Shown in pieces: positions 1 to 6,428 of a DNA stretch of 6,428 nt (position 1 is its first letter; each line of letters starts with the position of its first letter). The position numbers were made by a program, and so were the translations under genes. The stretch is from Gammaproteobacteria bacterium (GTDB lineage Bacteria > Pseudomonadota > Gammaproteobacteria > Chromatiales > Chromatiaceae), in NCBI GenBank assembly GCA_029287695.1, contig JARFQQ010000086.1:1-6428 (forward strand). Reading direction: 5' to 3'. The notes beneath the pieces were generated by a model, which worked only from the letters and a program-made list of their open reading frames with translations, had not been told where the DNA came from and did no database searches.

Positions 1-42
1 TCCTCATGCATTCCCGCGAAAAACACGAACAACAACTGTCAC

Positions 43-48
43 AGGAAG
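43..48 (+). promoter_or_regulatory. Ribosome binding site of aceE
   Basis: AGGAAG lies 6 bases before the ATG at 55, a good Shine-Dalgarno match at normal spacing. It decides the aceE start: the aceE frame stays open back to base 1 but contains no ATG, GTG or TTG upstream of 55. The rest of the 54-base leader is A-rich, with no promoter or operator I can recognise. The operon promoter probably lies outside the window. Confidence 0.8.
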
Positions 49-54
49 AACCCA

Positions 55-2718
55 ATGACAGATCAGCAACATGATCTTGATCCGCAAGAGACCCAGGAGT
101 GGCTCGATGCCCTCGAAGGCGTCATCGAACACGAAGGTGCAGAACGCGCCCATTACCTGCTCGAAAAACTGATCGACAAGACGCGTCGTGCGGGCGCTTA
201 CCTGCCGTTCAGTGCCAATACGGCCTATCTCAACACCATCCCGGTCTACAAGGAGCAACCCTATCCCGGAGACCGGGCCATGGAGCGCCGCGTGCGGGCG
301 ATCATCCGCTGGAATGCCATGGCAATGGTGGTACAGGCCAACCGCAAGTCCACAGAACTTGGCGGACACATCGCCAGTTTCGCCTCGAGCGCGACGCTCT
401 TCGATGTCGGCCTGAATCATTTCTTCCATGCCAGGAGCAAGGATCACGGGGGGGACCTCGTCTTCTTCCAGGGACACTCTGCGCCCGGCATCTATGCCCG
501 CGCCTTTCTGGAGGGACGCCTCACCGAGGAGCAGCTGAATCATTTCCGCCAGGAGGTCGACGGCAAGGGCCTCTCCTCCTACCCGCACCCCTGGCTCATG
601 CCGAACTTCTGGCAGTTCCCGACGGTTTCCATGGGCCTGGGTCCGATCATGGCGATCTACCAGGCGCGTTTCATGCGTTACCTGCATGACCGGGGTATCG
701 TTGACACCCTCACGCACGACCGGACTGTCTGGGCCTACATGGGTGACGGTGAAATGGACGAGCCGGAATCCCTCGGTGCCATCACGCTGGCAGGTCGCGA
801 GAAGCTCGATAACCTGGTCTTCGTCGTCAACTGTAACCTGCAGCGTCTCGACGGACCGGTGCGGGGCAACGGCAAGATCATCCAGGAACTGGAGGCGATC
901 TTCCGCGGTGCGGGTTGGAACGTTATCAAGGTGATCTGGGGCAGCTACTGGGATCCGCTGCTTGCACGTGACAAGAAGGGCCTGCTCGCGAAGCGCATGG
1001 AGGAGGCTGTCGACGGTGATTACCAGGCGTACAAGTCGCGTGGCGGCGCCTATACCCGGGAACACTTTTTCGGCGCCTATTCCGAACTCAAGGATATGGT
1101 CGCAAACATGTCCGACGAGGATATCTGGCGTCTCAACCGTGGGGGACATGATCCCCAGAAAGTCTACGCCGCCTACGCCGAGGCAATGGCGCACAAGGGA
1201 CAGCCGACCGTGATCCTGGCCAAGACCGTCAAGGGCTATGGTATGGGCGAGGCAGGCGAGGGCCAGAATACGACGCACTCCCAGAAGAAGATGGGCGAGA
1301 AATCATTGCGCGCCTTCCGCGACCGTTTCAACATTCCCATTCCGGATGACCAGATCGCCTCTGCGCCATACTTCAGGCCAGCCGATGACACCCCGGAAAT
1401 CCAGTACCTCAAGGAGCGACGCAAGGAGCTTGGCGGTCCTTACCCGGCACGCTCGCCTGATGTCGAGACCCTGGAAATACCGCCGCTGGAGACATTCAAA
1501 TCGCTGCTCGAGGATAGTGGCGAGCGGGAGATGTCGACGACCATGGCTTTCGTGCGATTCCTGACAATGCTGATTCGCGACAAGAATATCGGCAAGCGTG
1601 TCGTGCCGATCGTCCCTGACGAGGCGCGCACCTTTGGTATGGAAGGCATGTTCCGCCAGCTGGGCATCTACTCCTCCTCCGGGCAGCTCTATGAGCCGGA
1701 AGACTCCGACCAGCTCATGTACTACCGTGAGGACAAGAAGGGGCAGATCCTGCAAGAGGGCATCAACGAGGCCGGCGCCATGTCGGAATGGATAGCAGCA
1801 GCCACTGCCTATACCAATCACGGCGTCAGCATGATTCCCTTCTATATCTACTACTCCATGTTCGGCTTCCAGCGCGTGGGAGATCTGGCCTGGGCTGCCG
1901 GTGACATGCAGGCACGCGGCTTCCTGCTCGGCGGCACAGCAGGACGGACGACGCTCGCCGGTGAGGGGTTGCAGCACCAGGATGGCCACAGCCACCTTGT
2001 CGCAGGCACCATTCCGAACTGCGTCTCCTACGATCCGGCCTTTGCCTATGAACTTGTCGTGATCCTGCAGGACGGTATGCGTCGCATGTACGAGCAGAAG
2101 GACAACATCTTCTACTACGTCACCGTCATGAACGAGAACTACCATCAGCCGGCGATGCCGAAAGGTGCGGAAGAGGGCATCCTCAAGGGGATCTACCCGT
2201 TCAGCAAGGGTGGTCGCAAGAAGGCCCGTGTCCAGCTCATGGGCTCCGGCACGATCCTGCGCGAGGTAATCGCTGCAGCAGAACTGCTTGAGAATGACTG
2301 GGATGTCTCTGCCGATGTCTGGAGTGTCACTAGCTTCAATGAACTGCGCCGTGAAGGCATCGATACGGAACGCTGGAACATGCTGCACCCGGGCAAGAAG
2401 AAGCGTGTGCCCTACATCACCCGGCAGCTCGAGAAGACCGGGGGACCGATCGTCGCCGCAACAGACTACATGCGCGCCTACGCAGACCAGGTGCGCAACT
2501 ACATCGACCGCACCTATGTCGTACTGGGTACTGACGGCTACGGCCGCTCCGACATGCGAGCCGCACTGCGCCGCCATTTCGAGGTCAATCGCTACTATGT
2601 CGTCGTGGCTGCCCTGACGGCGCTGGCCGAAGATGGCGACATCGAGGCGAAGGTCGTGACCAGGGCAATCAAGCAGTATGGCATCGATCCCGAGAAGCCG
2701 AACCCGGTAACTGTCTGA
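55..2718 (+). CDS. aceE: Pyruvate dehydrogenase E1 component, homodimeric type
   Basis: This is the E1 subunit of the cytoplasmic pyruvate dehydrogenase complex. It uses thiamine diphosphate (ThDP) and Mg2+ to decarboxylate pyruvate and reductively acetylate lipoyl groups. At 887 residues it equals the length of E. coli AceE and aligns with it from memory end to end. The ThDP/Mg2+ motif starts with GDG at residues 230-232 and ends with NCNLQ at 259-263, so D231, N261 and Q263 are the expected metal ligands. Other residues matching known E. coli active-site positions are H105, H141, K393, H408 (E. coli H407, mobile loop), D522-E523, E572 (the glutamate that activates ThDP) and H641. The N-terminal ThDP-binding, middle and C-terminal transketolase-like domains all appear complete, with no frameshift. 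The loop just after H408 (GEKSL at 414-418) differs from the E. coli residues there. The gene is first in the visible operon, 15 bases ahead of aceF. The single-chain form excludes the alpha2beta2 PdhA/PdhB type. Confidence 0.98.
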   Translation: MTDQQHDLDPQETQEWLDALEGVIEHEGAERAHYLLEKLIDKTRRAGAYLPFSANTAYLNTIPVYKEQPYPGDRAMERRVRAIIRWNAMAMVVQANRKSTELGGHIASFASSATLFDVGLNHFFHARSKDHGGDLVFFQGHSAPGIYARAFLEGRLTEEQLNHFRQEVDGKGLSSYPHPWLMPNFWQFPTVSMGLGPIMAIYQARFMRYLHDRGIVDTLTHDRTVWAYMGDGEMDEPESLGAITLAGREKLDNLVFVVNCNLQRLDGPVRGNGKIIQELEAIFRGAGWNVIKVIWGSYWDPLLARDKKGLLAKRMEEAVDGDYQAYKSRGGAYTREHFFGAYSELKDMVANMSDEDIWRLNRGGHDPQKVYAAYAEAMAHKGQPTVILAKTVKGYGMGEAGEGQNTTHSQKKMGEKSLRAFRDRFNIPIPDDQIASAPYFRPADDTPEIQYLKERRKELGGPYPARSPDVETLEIPPLETFKSLLEDSGEREMSTTMAFVRFLTMLIRDKNIGKRVVPIVPDEARTFGMEGMFRQLGIYSSSGQLYEPEDSDQLMYYREDKKGQILQEGINEAGAMSEWIAAATAYTNHGVSMIPFYIYYSMFGFQRVGDLAWAAGDMQARGFLLGGTAGRTTLAGEGLQHQDGHSHLVAGTIPNCVSYDPAFAYELVVILQDGMRRMYEQKDNIFYYVTVMNENYHQPAMPKGAEEGILKGIYPFSKGGRKKARVQLMGSGTILREVIAAAELLENDWDVSADVWSVTSFNELRREGIDTERWNMLHPGKKKRVPYITRQLEKTGGPIVAATDYMRAYADQVRNYIDRTYVVLGTDGYGRSDMRAALRRHFEVNRYYVVVAALTALAEDGDIEAKVVTRAIKQYGIDPEKPNPVTV

Positions 2719-2722
2719 CAAC

Positions 2723-2726
2723 GGAG
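2723..2726 (+). promoter_or_regulatory. Ribosome binding site of aceF
   Basis: GGAG lies 7 bases before the ATG at 2734, inside the 15-base gap after the aceE stop. The gap is too short for a promoter or terminator, so aceE and aceF are very likely cotranscribed. The protein starting at 2734 opens directly into the lipoyl domain, which supports this start. Confidence 0.75.
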
Positions 2727-2733
2727 AAACAGG

Positions 2734-4074
2734 ATGACCATAGACGTAACAGTCCCGGACATCGGCGATTTCTCCGATGTCGAAATTATCGAGCTTCTCG
2801 TCGCAGAAGGTGACGAGGTTGAGGAAGAGGCCTCCCTGATCACGCTCGAGAGCGACAAGGCAACCATGGAGATTCCGTCACCTGCAACCGGACGGGTCGT
2901 TTCCATCAGGATCAAGGTCGGCGACCGGGTTGCCGAGGGCGACCTGATCCTGACCATGGATCCCGCAGACGCTGCAGAAACGACGGCCGATAACATGGCG
3001 GAAATGGCAGAGGGTGACAGGGCTCTGGATGAGCCCGAACCCGCCATCACGCCGTCCCCGGCATCACCTGCAGCAGACCAGGATGTTGCGCCAGCCCCCT
3101 TGCCCGGCGAGAGCCAGCGAAAACCCGCCCCGATCGACGCTCCGGCACCTGACCGCATCACCAGCGGCATCGCCCATGCGAGCCCCTCTGTGCGCCGTTT
3201 TGCTCGCGAGCTCGGTGTCGATATTTCAGCCGTCGAGGGATCCGGTCCAAAGGGACGTGTCACCAAAGAGGATGTGCAGGGTCACATCAAGCGTGCACTT
3301 GCCGATGGCCAGGCTGCAACAGAGGCAAGCGGCGCTTTTCGGTTGCCGGAAGCGCCAAAAGTGGATTTTTCCAAATTCGGCGAAACGGAGACCGTCGAAC
3401 TCGGGCGCATCAAGAAGATCAGCGGCGCGCACCTGCATCGTGCCTGGCTCAACATTCCGCATGTCACCCAGTTCGAGGAGGCAGATATCACTGAGCTCGA
3501 GGAGTTTCGCAAGGAGTCGAAACAGCGCGCCGAGAATGCCGGCATCAAGCTGACTTTCATGCCGTTTCTCATGAAAGCCTGTGCCAATGCCCTCAAGGCG
3601 ATGCCTGAATTCAACAGCTCGCTGACGCCTGATGGCGAAAGCCTCGTCATGAAGAAATACGTGCATATCGGTGTGGCTGTCGACACAGACAACGGACTCA
3701 TGGTCCCGGTTGTGCGTGATGTGGACAGGAAGAGCATTTTCCAGATTGCCGCGGAACTCATGGAGATTTCGGGAAATGCTCGCGCGGGCAAGCTTTCGCC
3801 GTCGGATATGCAGGGTGGCTGCTTCTCGATCTCGAGCCTTGGTGGCATAGGTGGTACCCAGTTCACGCCGATCGTCAATTCGCCCGAAGTTGCGATTCTC
3901 GGTGTTTCGCGTTCGCAGATGAAACCTGTGTGGAACGGTGAAGAGTTCGAACCACGGCTGATCATGCCGTTCTCGCTCTCCTACGATCATCGTGTGATCG
4001 ATGGCGCCCAGGGAGTCCGTTTCACGAGTTATCTGGCTGGTCTGCTGAGTGATATCAGGACATTGCTGCTCTGA
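2734..4074 (+). CDS. aceF: Pyruvate dehydrogenase E2, dihydrolipoyl acetyltransferase, single lipoyl domain
   Basis: This E2 core subunit accepts the acetyl group on its lipoyl arm and transfers it to CoA. Three domains are visible. An N-terminal lipoyl domain spans about residues 3-76, with the lipoylation site DKA at 41-43 (K42, codon 2857-2859). A linker rich in Ala, Pro and acidic residues (about 77-145) leads to a peripheral subunit-binding domain (about 147-186, containing SPSVRRFARELGVD from residue 150). After a second short linker, the acetyltransferase domain runs from about 205 to the end and carries the catalytic DHRVIDG motif (H419, D423). At 446 residues it is much shorter than E. 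coli AceF (630 residues, three lipoyl domains). The difference is the number of lipoyl domains; nothing is missing from the core. The neighbours aceE and lpdA fix it as the PDH E2 rather than the 2-oxoglutarate E2 (SucB). No frameshift is apparent. Confidence 0.97.
   Translation: MTIDVTVPDIGDFSDVEIIELLVAEGDEVEEEASLITLESDKATMEIPSPATGRVVSIRIKVGDRVAEGDLILTMDPADAAETTADNMAEMAEGDRALDEPEPAITPSPASPAADQDVAPAPLPGESQRKPAPIDAPAPDRITSGIAHASPSVRRFARELGVDISAVEGSGPKGRVTKEDVQGHIKRALADGQAATEASGAFRLPEAPKVDFSKFGETETVELGRIKKISGAHLHRAWLNIPHVTQFEEADITELEEFRKESKQRAENAGIKLTFMPFLMKACANALKAMPEFNSSLTPDGESLVMKKYVHIGVAVDTDNGLMVPVVRDVDRKSIFQIAAELMEISGNARAGKLSPSDMQGGCFSISSLGGIGGTQFTPIVNSPEVAILGVSRSQMKPVWNGEEFEPRLIMPFSLSYDHRVIDGAQGVRFTSYLAGLLSDIRTLLL
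2839..2876 (+). repeat. Lipoyl-site segment in aceF, near-identical to a segment of lpdA
   Basis: This 38-base coding segment around the lipoylated lysine codon (residues I36 to P48) matches 4332-4369 in lpdA at 36 of 38 positions. Both differences are silent third-position changes. A second match of 23 of 24 bases ends the domains (2935-2958 against 4428-4451). These are direct, coding, paralogous repeats about 1.5 kb apart. Confidence 0.85.
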
Positions 4075-4085
4075 TTCGCTGAGAG

Positions 4086-4110
4086 ATCCTTGTTTGAAAA
4101 TATCAAGGGT
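4086..4110 (+). other. Imperfect RNA hairpin after aceF
   Basis: ATCCTTG (4086-4092) can pair with CAAGGGT (4104-4110), giving 7 pairs including one U-G wobble, around an 11-base A/T-rich loop. It starts 11 bases after the aceF stop. No run of T follows, so it is not a standard rho-independent terminator. It could be an intercistronic stability or processing element, or a chance inverted repeat. I read it by eye and computed no folding energy. Confidence 0.35.
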
Positions 4111-4154
4111 CACCATTGAAGACCTGTCGCGCCGGTTACAGTAGGATAGACGCC

Positions 4155-4211
4155 ATGGCAGCGATTTTGCCGCCGCATGCTCGCCGGCAGCGACGGCGCA
4201 CCAAATTATGA
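4155..4211 (+). CDS. Possible 18-codon basic leader reading frame ahead of lpdA
   Basis: An ATG at 4155 with AGGA 8 bases upstream (4143-4146) opens a short frame ending in TGA at 4209-4211. It encodes MAAILPPHARRQRRRTKL, with six arginines and one lysine. I recognise no family and assign no function. Its stop overlaps the lpdA ribosome binding site and lies 9 bases before the lpdA ATG, so ribosomes finishing it could affect lpdA initiation. Most short frames of this size arise by chance, and a GC-rich hairpin sequence within it (4169-4197) would favour Arg and Pro codons anyway. I list it because the start, the binding site and the stop placement are all plausible. Confidence 0.2.
   Translation: MAAILPPHARRQRRRTKL
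4169..4197 (+). other. GC-rich imperfect inverted repeat ahead of lpdA
   Basis: GCCGCCGC (4169-4176) pairs with GCGACGGC (4190-4197) except for one C-A mismatch, leaving a 13-base loop. It ends 12 bases before the lpdA ribosome binding site. There is no following T-run, so it is not a terminator of the usual kind. It might influence lpdA translation or mark an RNA-processing point, but GC-rich DNA produces such pairings by chance. Confidence 0.3.
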
Positions 4212-4214
4212 GGA
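4210..4214 (+). promoter_or_regulatory. Ribosome binding site of lpdA
   Basis: GAGGA lies 6 bases before the ATG at 4221. It fixes the start of lpdA, whose lipoyl domain begins within the first ten residues. The TGA stop of the short frame at 4155-4211 overlaps the first two bases of this site. Confidence 0.75.
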
Positions 4215-4220
4215 CGATCC

Positions 4221-5975
4221 ATGAGCAATACCGTTGAAGTCAGGGTGCCGGACATCGGTGATTTTGAAGAGGTGGAAATCATCGAGGTGCTGGTCTCCGA
4301 AGGCGATACGATCAATGTCGAAGACTCGGTCATCACGCTTGAGAGCGACAAGGCGACCATGGAGATTCCTGCCCCGAACAGTGGAACCGTCACGAATATC
4401 GCTGTTAAAACCGGCGAGCGTGTTTCCGAGGGCGATCTGATCCTGACCATGACAGCCGATTCGGCGGATGCCTCGGTCGATCATGTCCATGAGGAGACAA
4501 CCGGTTCCGATCTCAAGCCGGAAACAGTCGTGGCTTCCTCTGCCGCTCCCGGCGAGGCGGACCTGCATGCAGAAGTGCTGGTGCTCGGCGCAGGACCGGG
4601 CGGCTACACGGCAGCCTTTCGTGCGGCCGACCTCGGCAAGAAGACGATTCTCGTCGAACGTTACCCGAAGCTGGGTGGCGTCTGTCTCAATGTTGGCTGT
4701 ATCCCGTCCAAGGCGCTGCTGCATACCGCCGAGGTGATTAACGAGGCGGCAGAAATCGCAGCCATGGGCGTCGAATTCGGCAAGCCGAAAATCAACCTGG
4801 ACAAGATGCGCGCCGGCAAGGAGAAGGTCGTTGCCAAGCTCACAACGGGACTCTCGGGCATGGCCAAAGCGCGCCAGGTCGAGGTTGTAGAGGGTGTTGC
4901 GGAATTCACGGGAGAGCATTCTGTCAAGGTCGAGAGTGATGCAGGTTCGACGACCATCTCTTTTGACTACTGCATCATCGCTGTGGGATCGCAGGCCGTG
5001 AAGATTCCCGTCTTTCCCAACGAGGATCCGCGCCTGATCGATTCCACGGGAGCGCTCGAGCTCGAGGAGATTCCGGGGAAAATGCTCGTCATCGGCGGTG
5101 GCATCATCGGTCTGGAAATGGCCAGCGTCTACGGCACGCTCGGTTCGAAGATCGACATTGTCGAGTTGCAGGGCCAGCTCATGCCGGGTGCTGACAAGGA
5201 TCTTGTCCGGCCGCTCCAGAAACATCTCGGCAAGACAATCAACAGCTTCATGCTGGAAACGAAAGTCACCGGGATCAAGCCGCAGAAGAATGGCCTCAAG
5301 GTGAGCTTCGAAGGCAAGAATGCGCCCGACAAGGCACAGCTCTATGACCGCGTCCTCGTTGCCGTGGGACGCTCGCCAAACGGTCACAAGATCAATGCCG
5401 GGGCAGCCGGCGTGACGGTCAGTGAGCAGGGATTCATCCCGGTCGACCAGAAAATGCGTACCAACGTGCCGCATATCCATGCCATTGGCGACGTGGTTGG
5501 TCAGCCGATGCTGGCGCACAAGGCGACACACGAGGCAAAAGTCGCTGCCGAGGTCATCGCGGGTCTTCCAAGTCTTTTCGACCCCCTGTCGATTCCGTCG
5601 GTTGCCTACACTGACCCGGAGGTTGCCTGGATGGGCGTCACCGAGACACAGGCCAGGGAGGAAGGGATCGCCATCGAGAAGGCCGTCTTTCCCTGGGCTG
5701 CCAGCGGCCGTGCACTCGGGATCGGCCGCGACGAGGGCTTTACCAAGCTGATCTTCGATACGGAAACCGGTCGCATCATCGGTGCCGGTATCGTCGGTCC
5801 GAGCGCTGGCGAGTTGATCGGCGAGACCATGCTCGCACTCGAGATGGGTGCCGATGCCGAGGATATCGGCCTGACGATCCATCCGCATCCGACACTCGTC
5901 GAGAGCATCGGGATGGCGGCCGAGGTCGCCGAGGGCAGTTGTACCGACCTGCCGCCGGCACGCAAGAGGAAATAA
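4221..5975 (+). CDS. lpdA: Dihydrolipoamide dehydrogenase (E3) with N-terminal lipoyl domain
   Basis: This flavoprotein reoxidises dihydrolipoyl groups on E2 and passes the electrons through a disulfide and FAD to NAD+. At 584 residues it is about 110 longer than a standard E3 such as E. coli Lpd (about 475). The extra length is an N-terminal lipoyl domain (about residues 5-78, lipoyl lysine K44, codon 4350-4352) and a linker of about 36 residues that is acidic rather than Ala/Pro-rich. The E3 part has the FAD-binding GAGPGG at 123-128, the redox disulfide in CLNVGC (C155 and C160), the NAD-binding GGGIIG at 292-297, a second FAD contact in the AIGDV region near residue 420, and the C-terminal catalytic HPHPTLVE (H556 and E561). 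All catalytic parts are intact. The architecture matches the Neisseria P64k type. It lies 146 bases after aceF, far enough for its own promoter, though I could not find a convincing one. It probably also supplies E3 to other 2-oxoacid dehydrogenases if the genome has no second copy. Confidence 0.97.
   Translation: MSNTVEVRVPDIGDFEEVEIIEVLVSEGDTINVEDSVITLESDKATMEIPAPNSGTVTNIAVKTGERVSEGDLILTMTADSADASVDHVHEETTGSDLKPETVVASSAAPGEADLHAEVLVLGAGPGGYTAAFRAADLGKKTILVERYPKLGGVCLNVGCIPSKALLHTAEVINEAAEIAAMGVEFGKPKINLDKMRAGKEKVVAKLTTGLSGMAKARQVEVVEGVAEFTGEHSVKVESDAGSTTISFDYCIIAVGSQAVKIPVFPNEDPRLIDSTGALELEEIPGKMLVIGGGIIGLEMASVYGTLGSKIDIVELQGQLMPGADKDLVRPLQKHLGKTINSFMLETKVTGIKPQKNGLKVSFEGKNAPDKAQLYDRVLVAVGRSPNGHKINAGAAGVTVSEQGFIPVDQKMRTNVPHIHAIGDVVGQPMLAHKATHEAKVAAEVIAGLPSLFDPLSIPSVAYTDPEVAWMGVTETQAREEGIAIEKAVFPWAASGRALGIGRDEGFTKLIFDTETGRIIGAGIVGPSAGELIGETMLALEMGADAEDIGLTIHPHPTLVESIGMAAEVAEGSCTDLPPARKRK
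4332..4369 (+). repeat. Lipoyl-site segment in lpdA, near-identical to a segment of aceF
   Basis: This is the partner of 2839-2876 in aceF, with 36 of 38 bases identical and both differences silent. By hand alignment the two lipoyl domains share 49 of 73 residues (AceF 3-75 against LpdA 5-77), including VPDIGDF, LESDKATMEIP and EGDLILTM. Confidence 0.85.
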
Positions 5976-5985
5976 ACGCCGCTTC

Positions 5986-6428
5986 ATGCATGCTCTTCAT
6001 TACAGGGAGAGCGGGGAACAGGCTTCCGGTAATTCCCCGTTGCTGTTTTTGCACGGGCTGTTCGGGTCGGCATCGAACTGGGGTCGTGTTGTGAGCCATT
6101 TCTCGGCGACGCACCGCTGTATCCTGCCAGACCTGCGCAATCATGGCCGCTCCTTTCATACCTCCGATGTGGGCTATCAGGCACAGGCTGACGATCTGAT
6201 TCGTCTCATGAATCACCTCGGTATCGAGTCAGCGAACTTCATTGGCCACAGCATGGGGGGCAAGGTTGCGATGCAACTGGCCCTCGAATATCCCCGGCGC
6301 TGCAACAAACTGGTCGTTGTCGATATCGCACCGGTCAGCTATCGCCATGGTTTCGGCGAGATCATCGACAGCTTGCGTTCGATTGATCTCGACTTGCTCG
6401 GCTCGCGACAGGAGGCTGACAACCTGCT
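5986..6428 (+). CDS. Alpha/beta hydrolase, YbfF/ABHD11-like, 3' end cut by the window
   Basis: The frame opens at ATG 5986 and stays open to the last base: 147 complete codons plus two bases. The C-terminal part of the protein, with the expected catalytic histidine, is outside. The alpha/beta hydrolase fold is shown by the oxyanion-hole motif HGLFGS (residues 23-28), DLRNHGRS (49-56) and the nucleophile elbow GHSMGG (87-92, with S89 as the probable nucleophile). VVVDIAPVSY follows about 20 residues later. This set is characteristic of the E. coli YbfF esterase and its mitochondrial relative ABHD11; YbfF has about 254 residues, so a little over half is here. No signal peptide is seen, so it is probably cytoplasmic. 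The natural substrate is unknown. The start is 10 bases after the lpdA stop. The nearest Shine-Dalgarno match (AGAGGA at 5965-5970, inside the end of lpdA) is 15 bases away, further than usual. No other in-frame start exists nearby, so translational coupling to lpdA is likely. Confidence 0.88.
   Translation, partial: MHALHYRESGEQASGNSPLLFLHGLFGSASNWGRVVSHFSATHRCILPDLRNHGRSFHTSDVGYQAQADDLIRLMNHLGIESANFIGHSMGGKVAMQLALEYPRRCNKLVVVDIAPVSYRHGFGEIIDSLRSIDLDLLGSRQEADNL

Noticed and set aside
6..74. A + strand frame from ATG 6 to TGA 72-74, open to the window edge and overlapping the aceE start; it could be the tail of an upstream gene.
   Set aside because: Only 22 codons are visible, highly polar with no recognisable motif, and no ribosome binding site can be seen before ATG 6. 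The evidence does not support a gene, though an upstream gene ending here cannot be excluded.
4..2721. Two long minus-strand open frames (4-1278 and 1303-2721) opposite aceE.
   Set aside because: These are the same codon-bias shadow. Their translations resemble no family I know, while the sense strand encodes complete AceE with all active-site residues.
2595..4116. Minus-strand open frames opposite aceF (2595-3266, 3226-4116, 3282-3965).
   Set aside because: They overlap each other and a well-supported aceF. The translations are Ser-rich or Arg/His-rich without domain motifs, as expected for antisense shadows.
4093..4147. Sigma70-like promoter ahead of lpdA using TTGAAA (4094-4099) or TTGAAG (4116-4121).
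   Set aside because: No -10 element of good quality lies at 16-18 bases from either hexamer; the candidates TACAGT and TAGGAT sit at 15 and 20 bases. Too weak to annotate as a feature.
5976..5985. Possible terminator between lpdA and the hydrolase gene.
   Set aside because: The gap is only 10 bases, with no inverted repeat and no T-run, so the two genes are probably cotranscribed.
4206..5987. A 593-codon open frame on the minus strand covering all of lpdA.
   Set aside because: It mirrors lpdA and shows no recognisable domain or plausible start context. Strong third-position G/C use on the sense strand removes stop codons from the antisense frame, and the sense protein is unmistakable.
5990..5992. 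Alternative ATG four bases after the hydrolase start.
   Set aside because: It is in a different frame that does not encode the HGLFGS, DLRNHGRS and GHSMGG motifs. The ATG at 5986 is in the correct frame.

Overview
The window is a pyruvate dehydrogenase (PDH) operon from what is most likely a gamma- or betaproteobacterium. The pointers are a single-chain AceE-type E1 of 887 residues, a moderately GC-rich sequence with strong third-position G/C preference, and a dihydrolipoamide dehydrogenase carrying its own lipoyl domain, as in Neisseria P64k. I cannot name the genus. All supported genes lie on the + strand.

Layout: bases 1-54 are a short A-rich leader ending in a clear ribosome binding site. 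Then come aceE (55-2718, E1), aceF (2734-4074, E2 with one lipoyl domain) and a 146-base gap (4075-4220) holding two imperfect hairpins and a possible 18-codon basic reading frame. lpdA follows (4221-5975, E3 with an N-terminal lipoyl domain). After 10 more bases an alpha/beta hydrolase of the YbfF/ABHD11 type starts at 5986 and runs off the window at 6428.

How it works together: AceE decarboxylates pyruvate with thiamine diphosphate and reductively acetylates a lipoyl lysine. AceF transfers the acetyl group to CoA. LpdA reoxidises the dihydrolipoyl group with FAD and NAD+. The complex carries one lipoyl domain on E2 and one on E3, unlike the three on E. coli AceF. The two lipoyl domains are close paralogues, with near-identical DNA around the lipoylation site. 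Mammalian ABHD11 is known to protect lipoylated 2-oxoglutarate dehydrogenase, so the neighbouring hydrolase raises the testable idea that it serves the lipoyl cofactor here too.

I see no mobile element, CRISPR array, tRNA, rRNA or clear rho-independent terminator. This is core metabolism, not a new defence or accessory system. The points of interest are the lipoyl-domain arrangement, the structured aceF-lpdA gap and the hydrolase neighbour.
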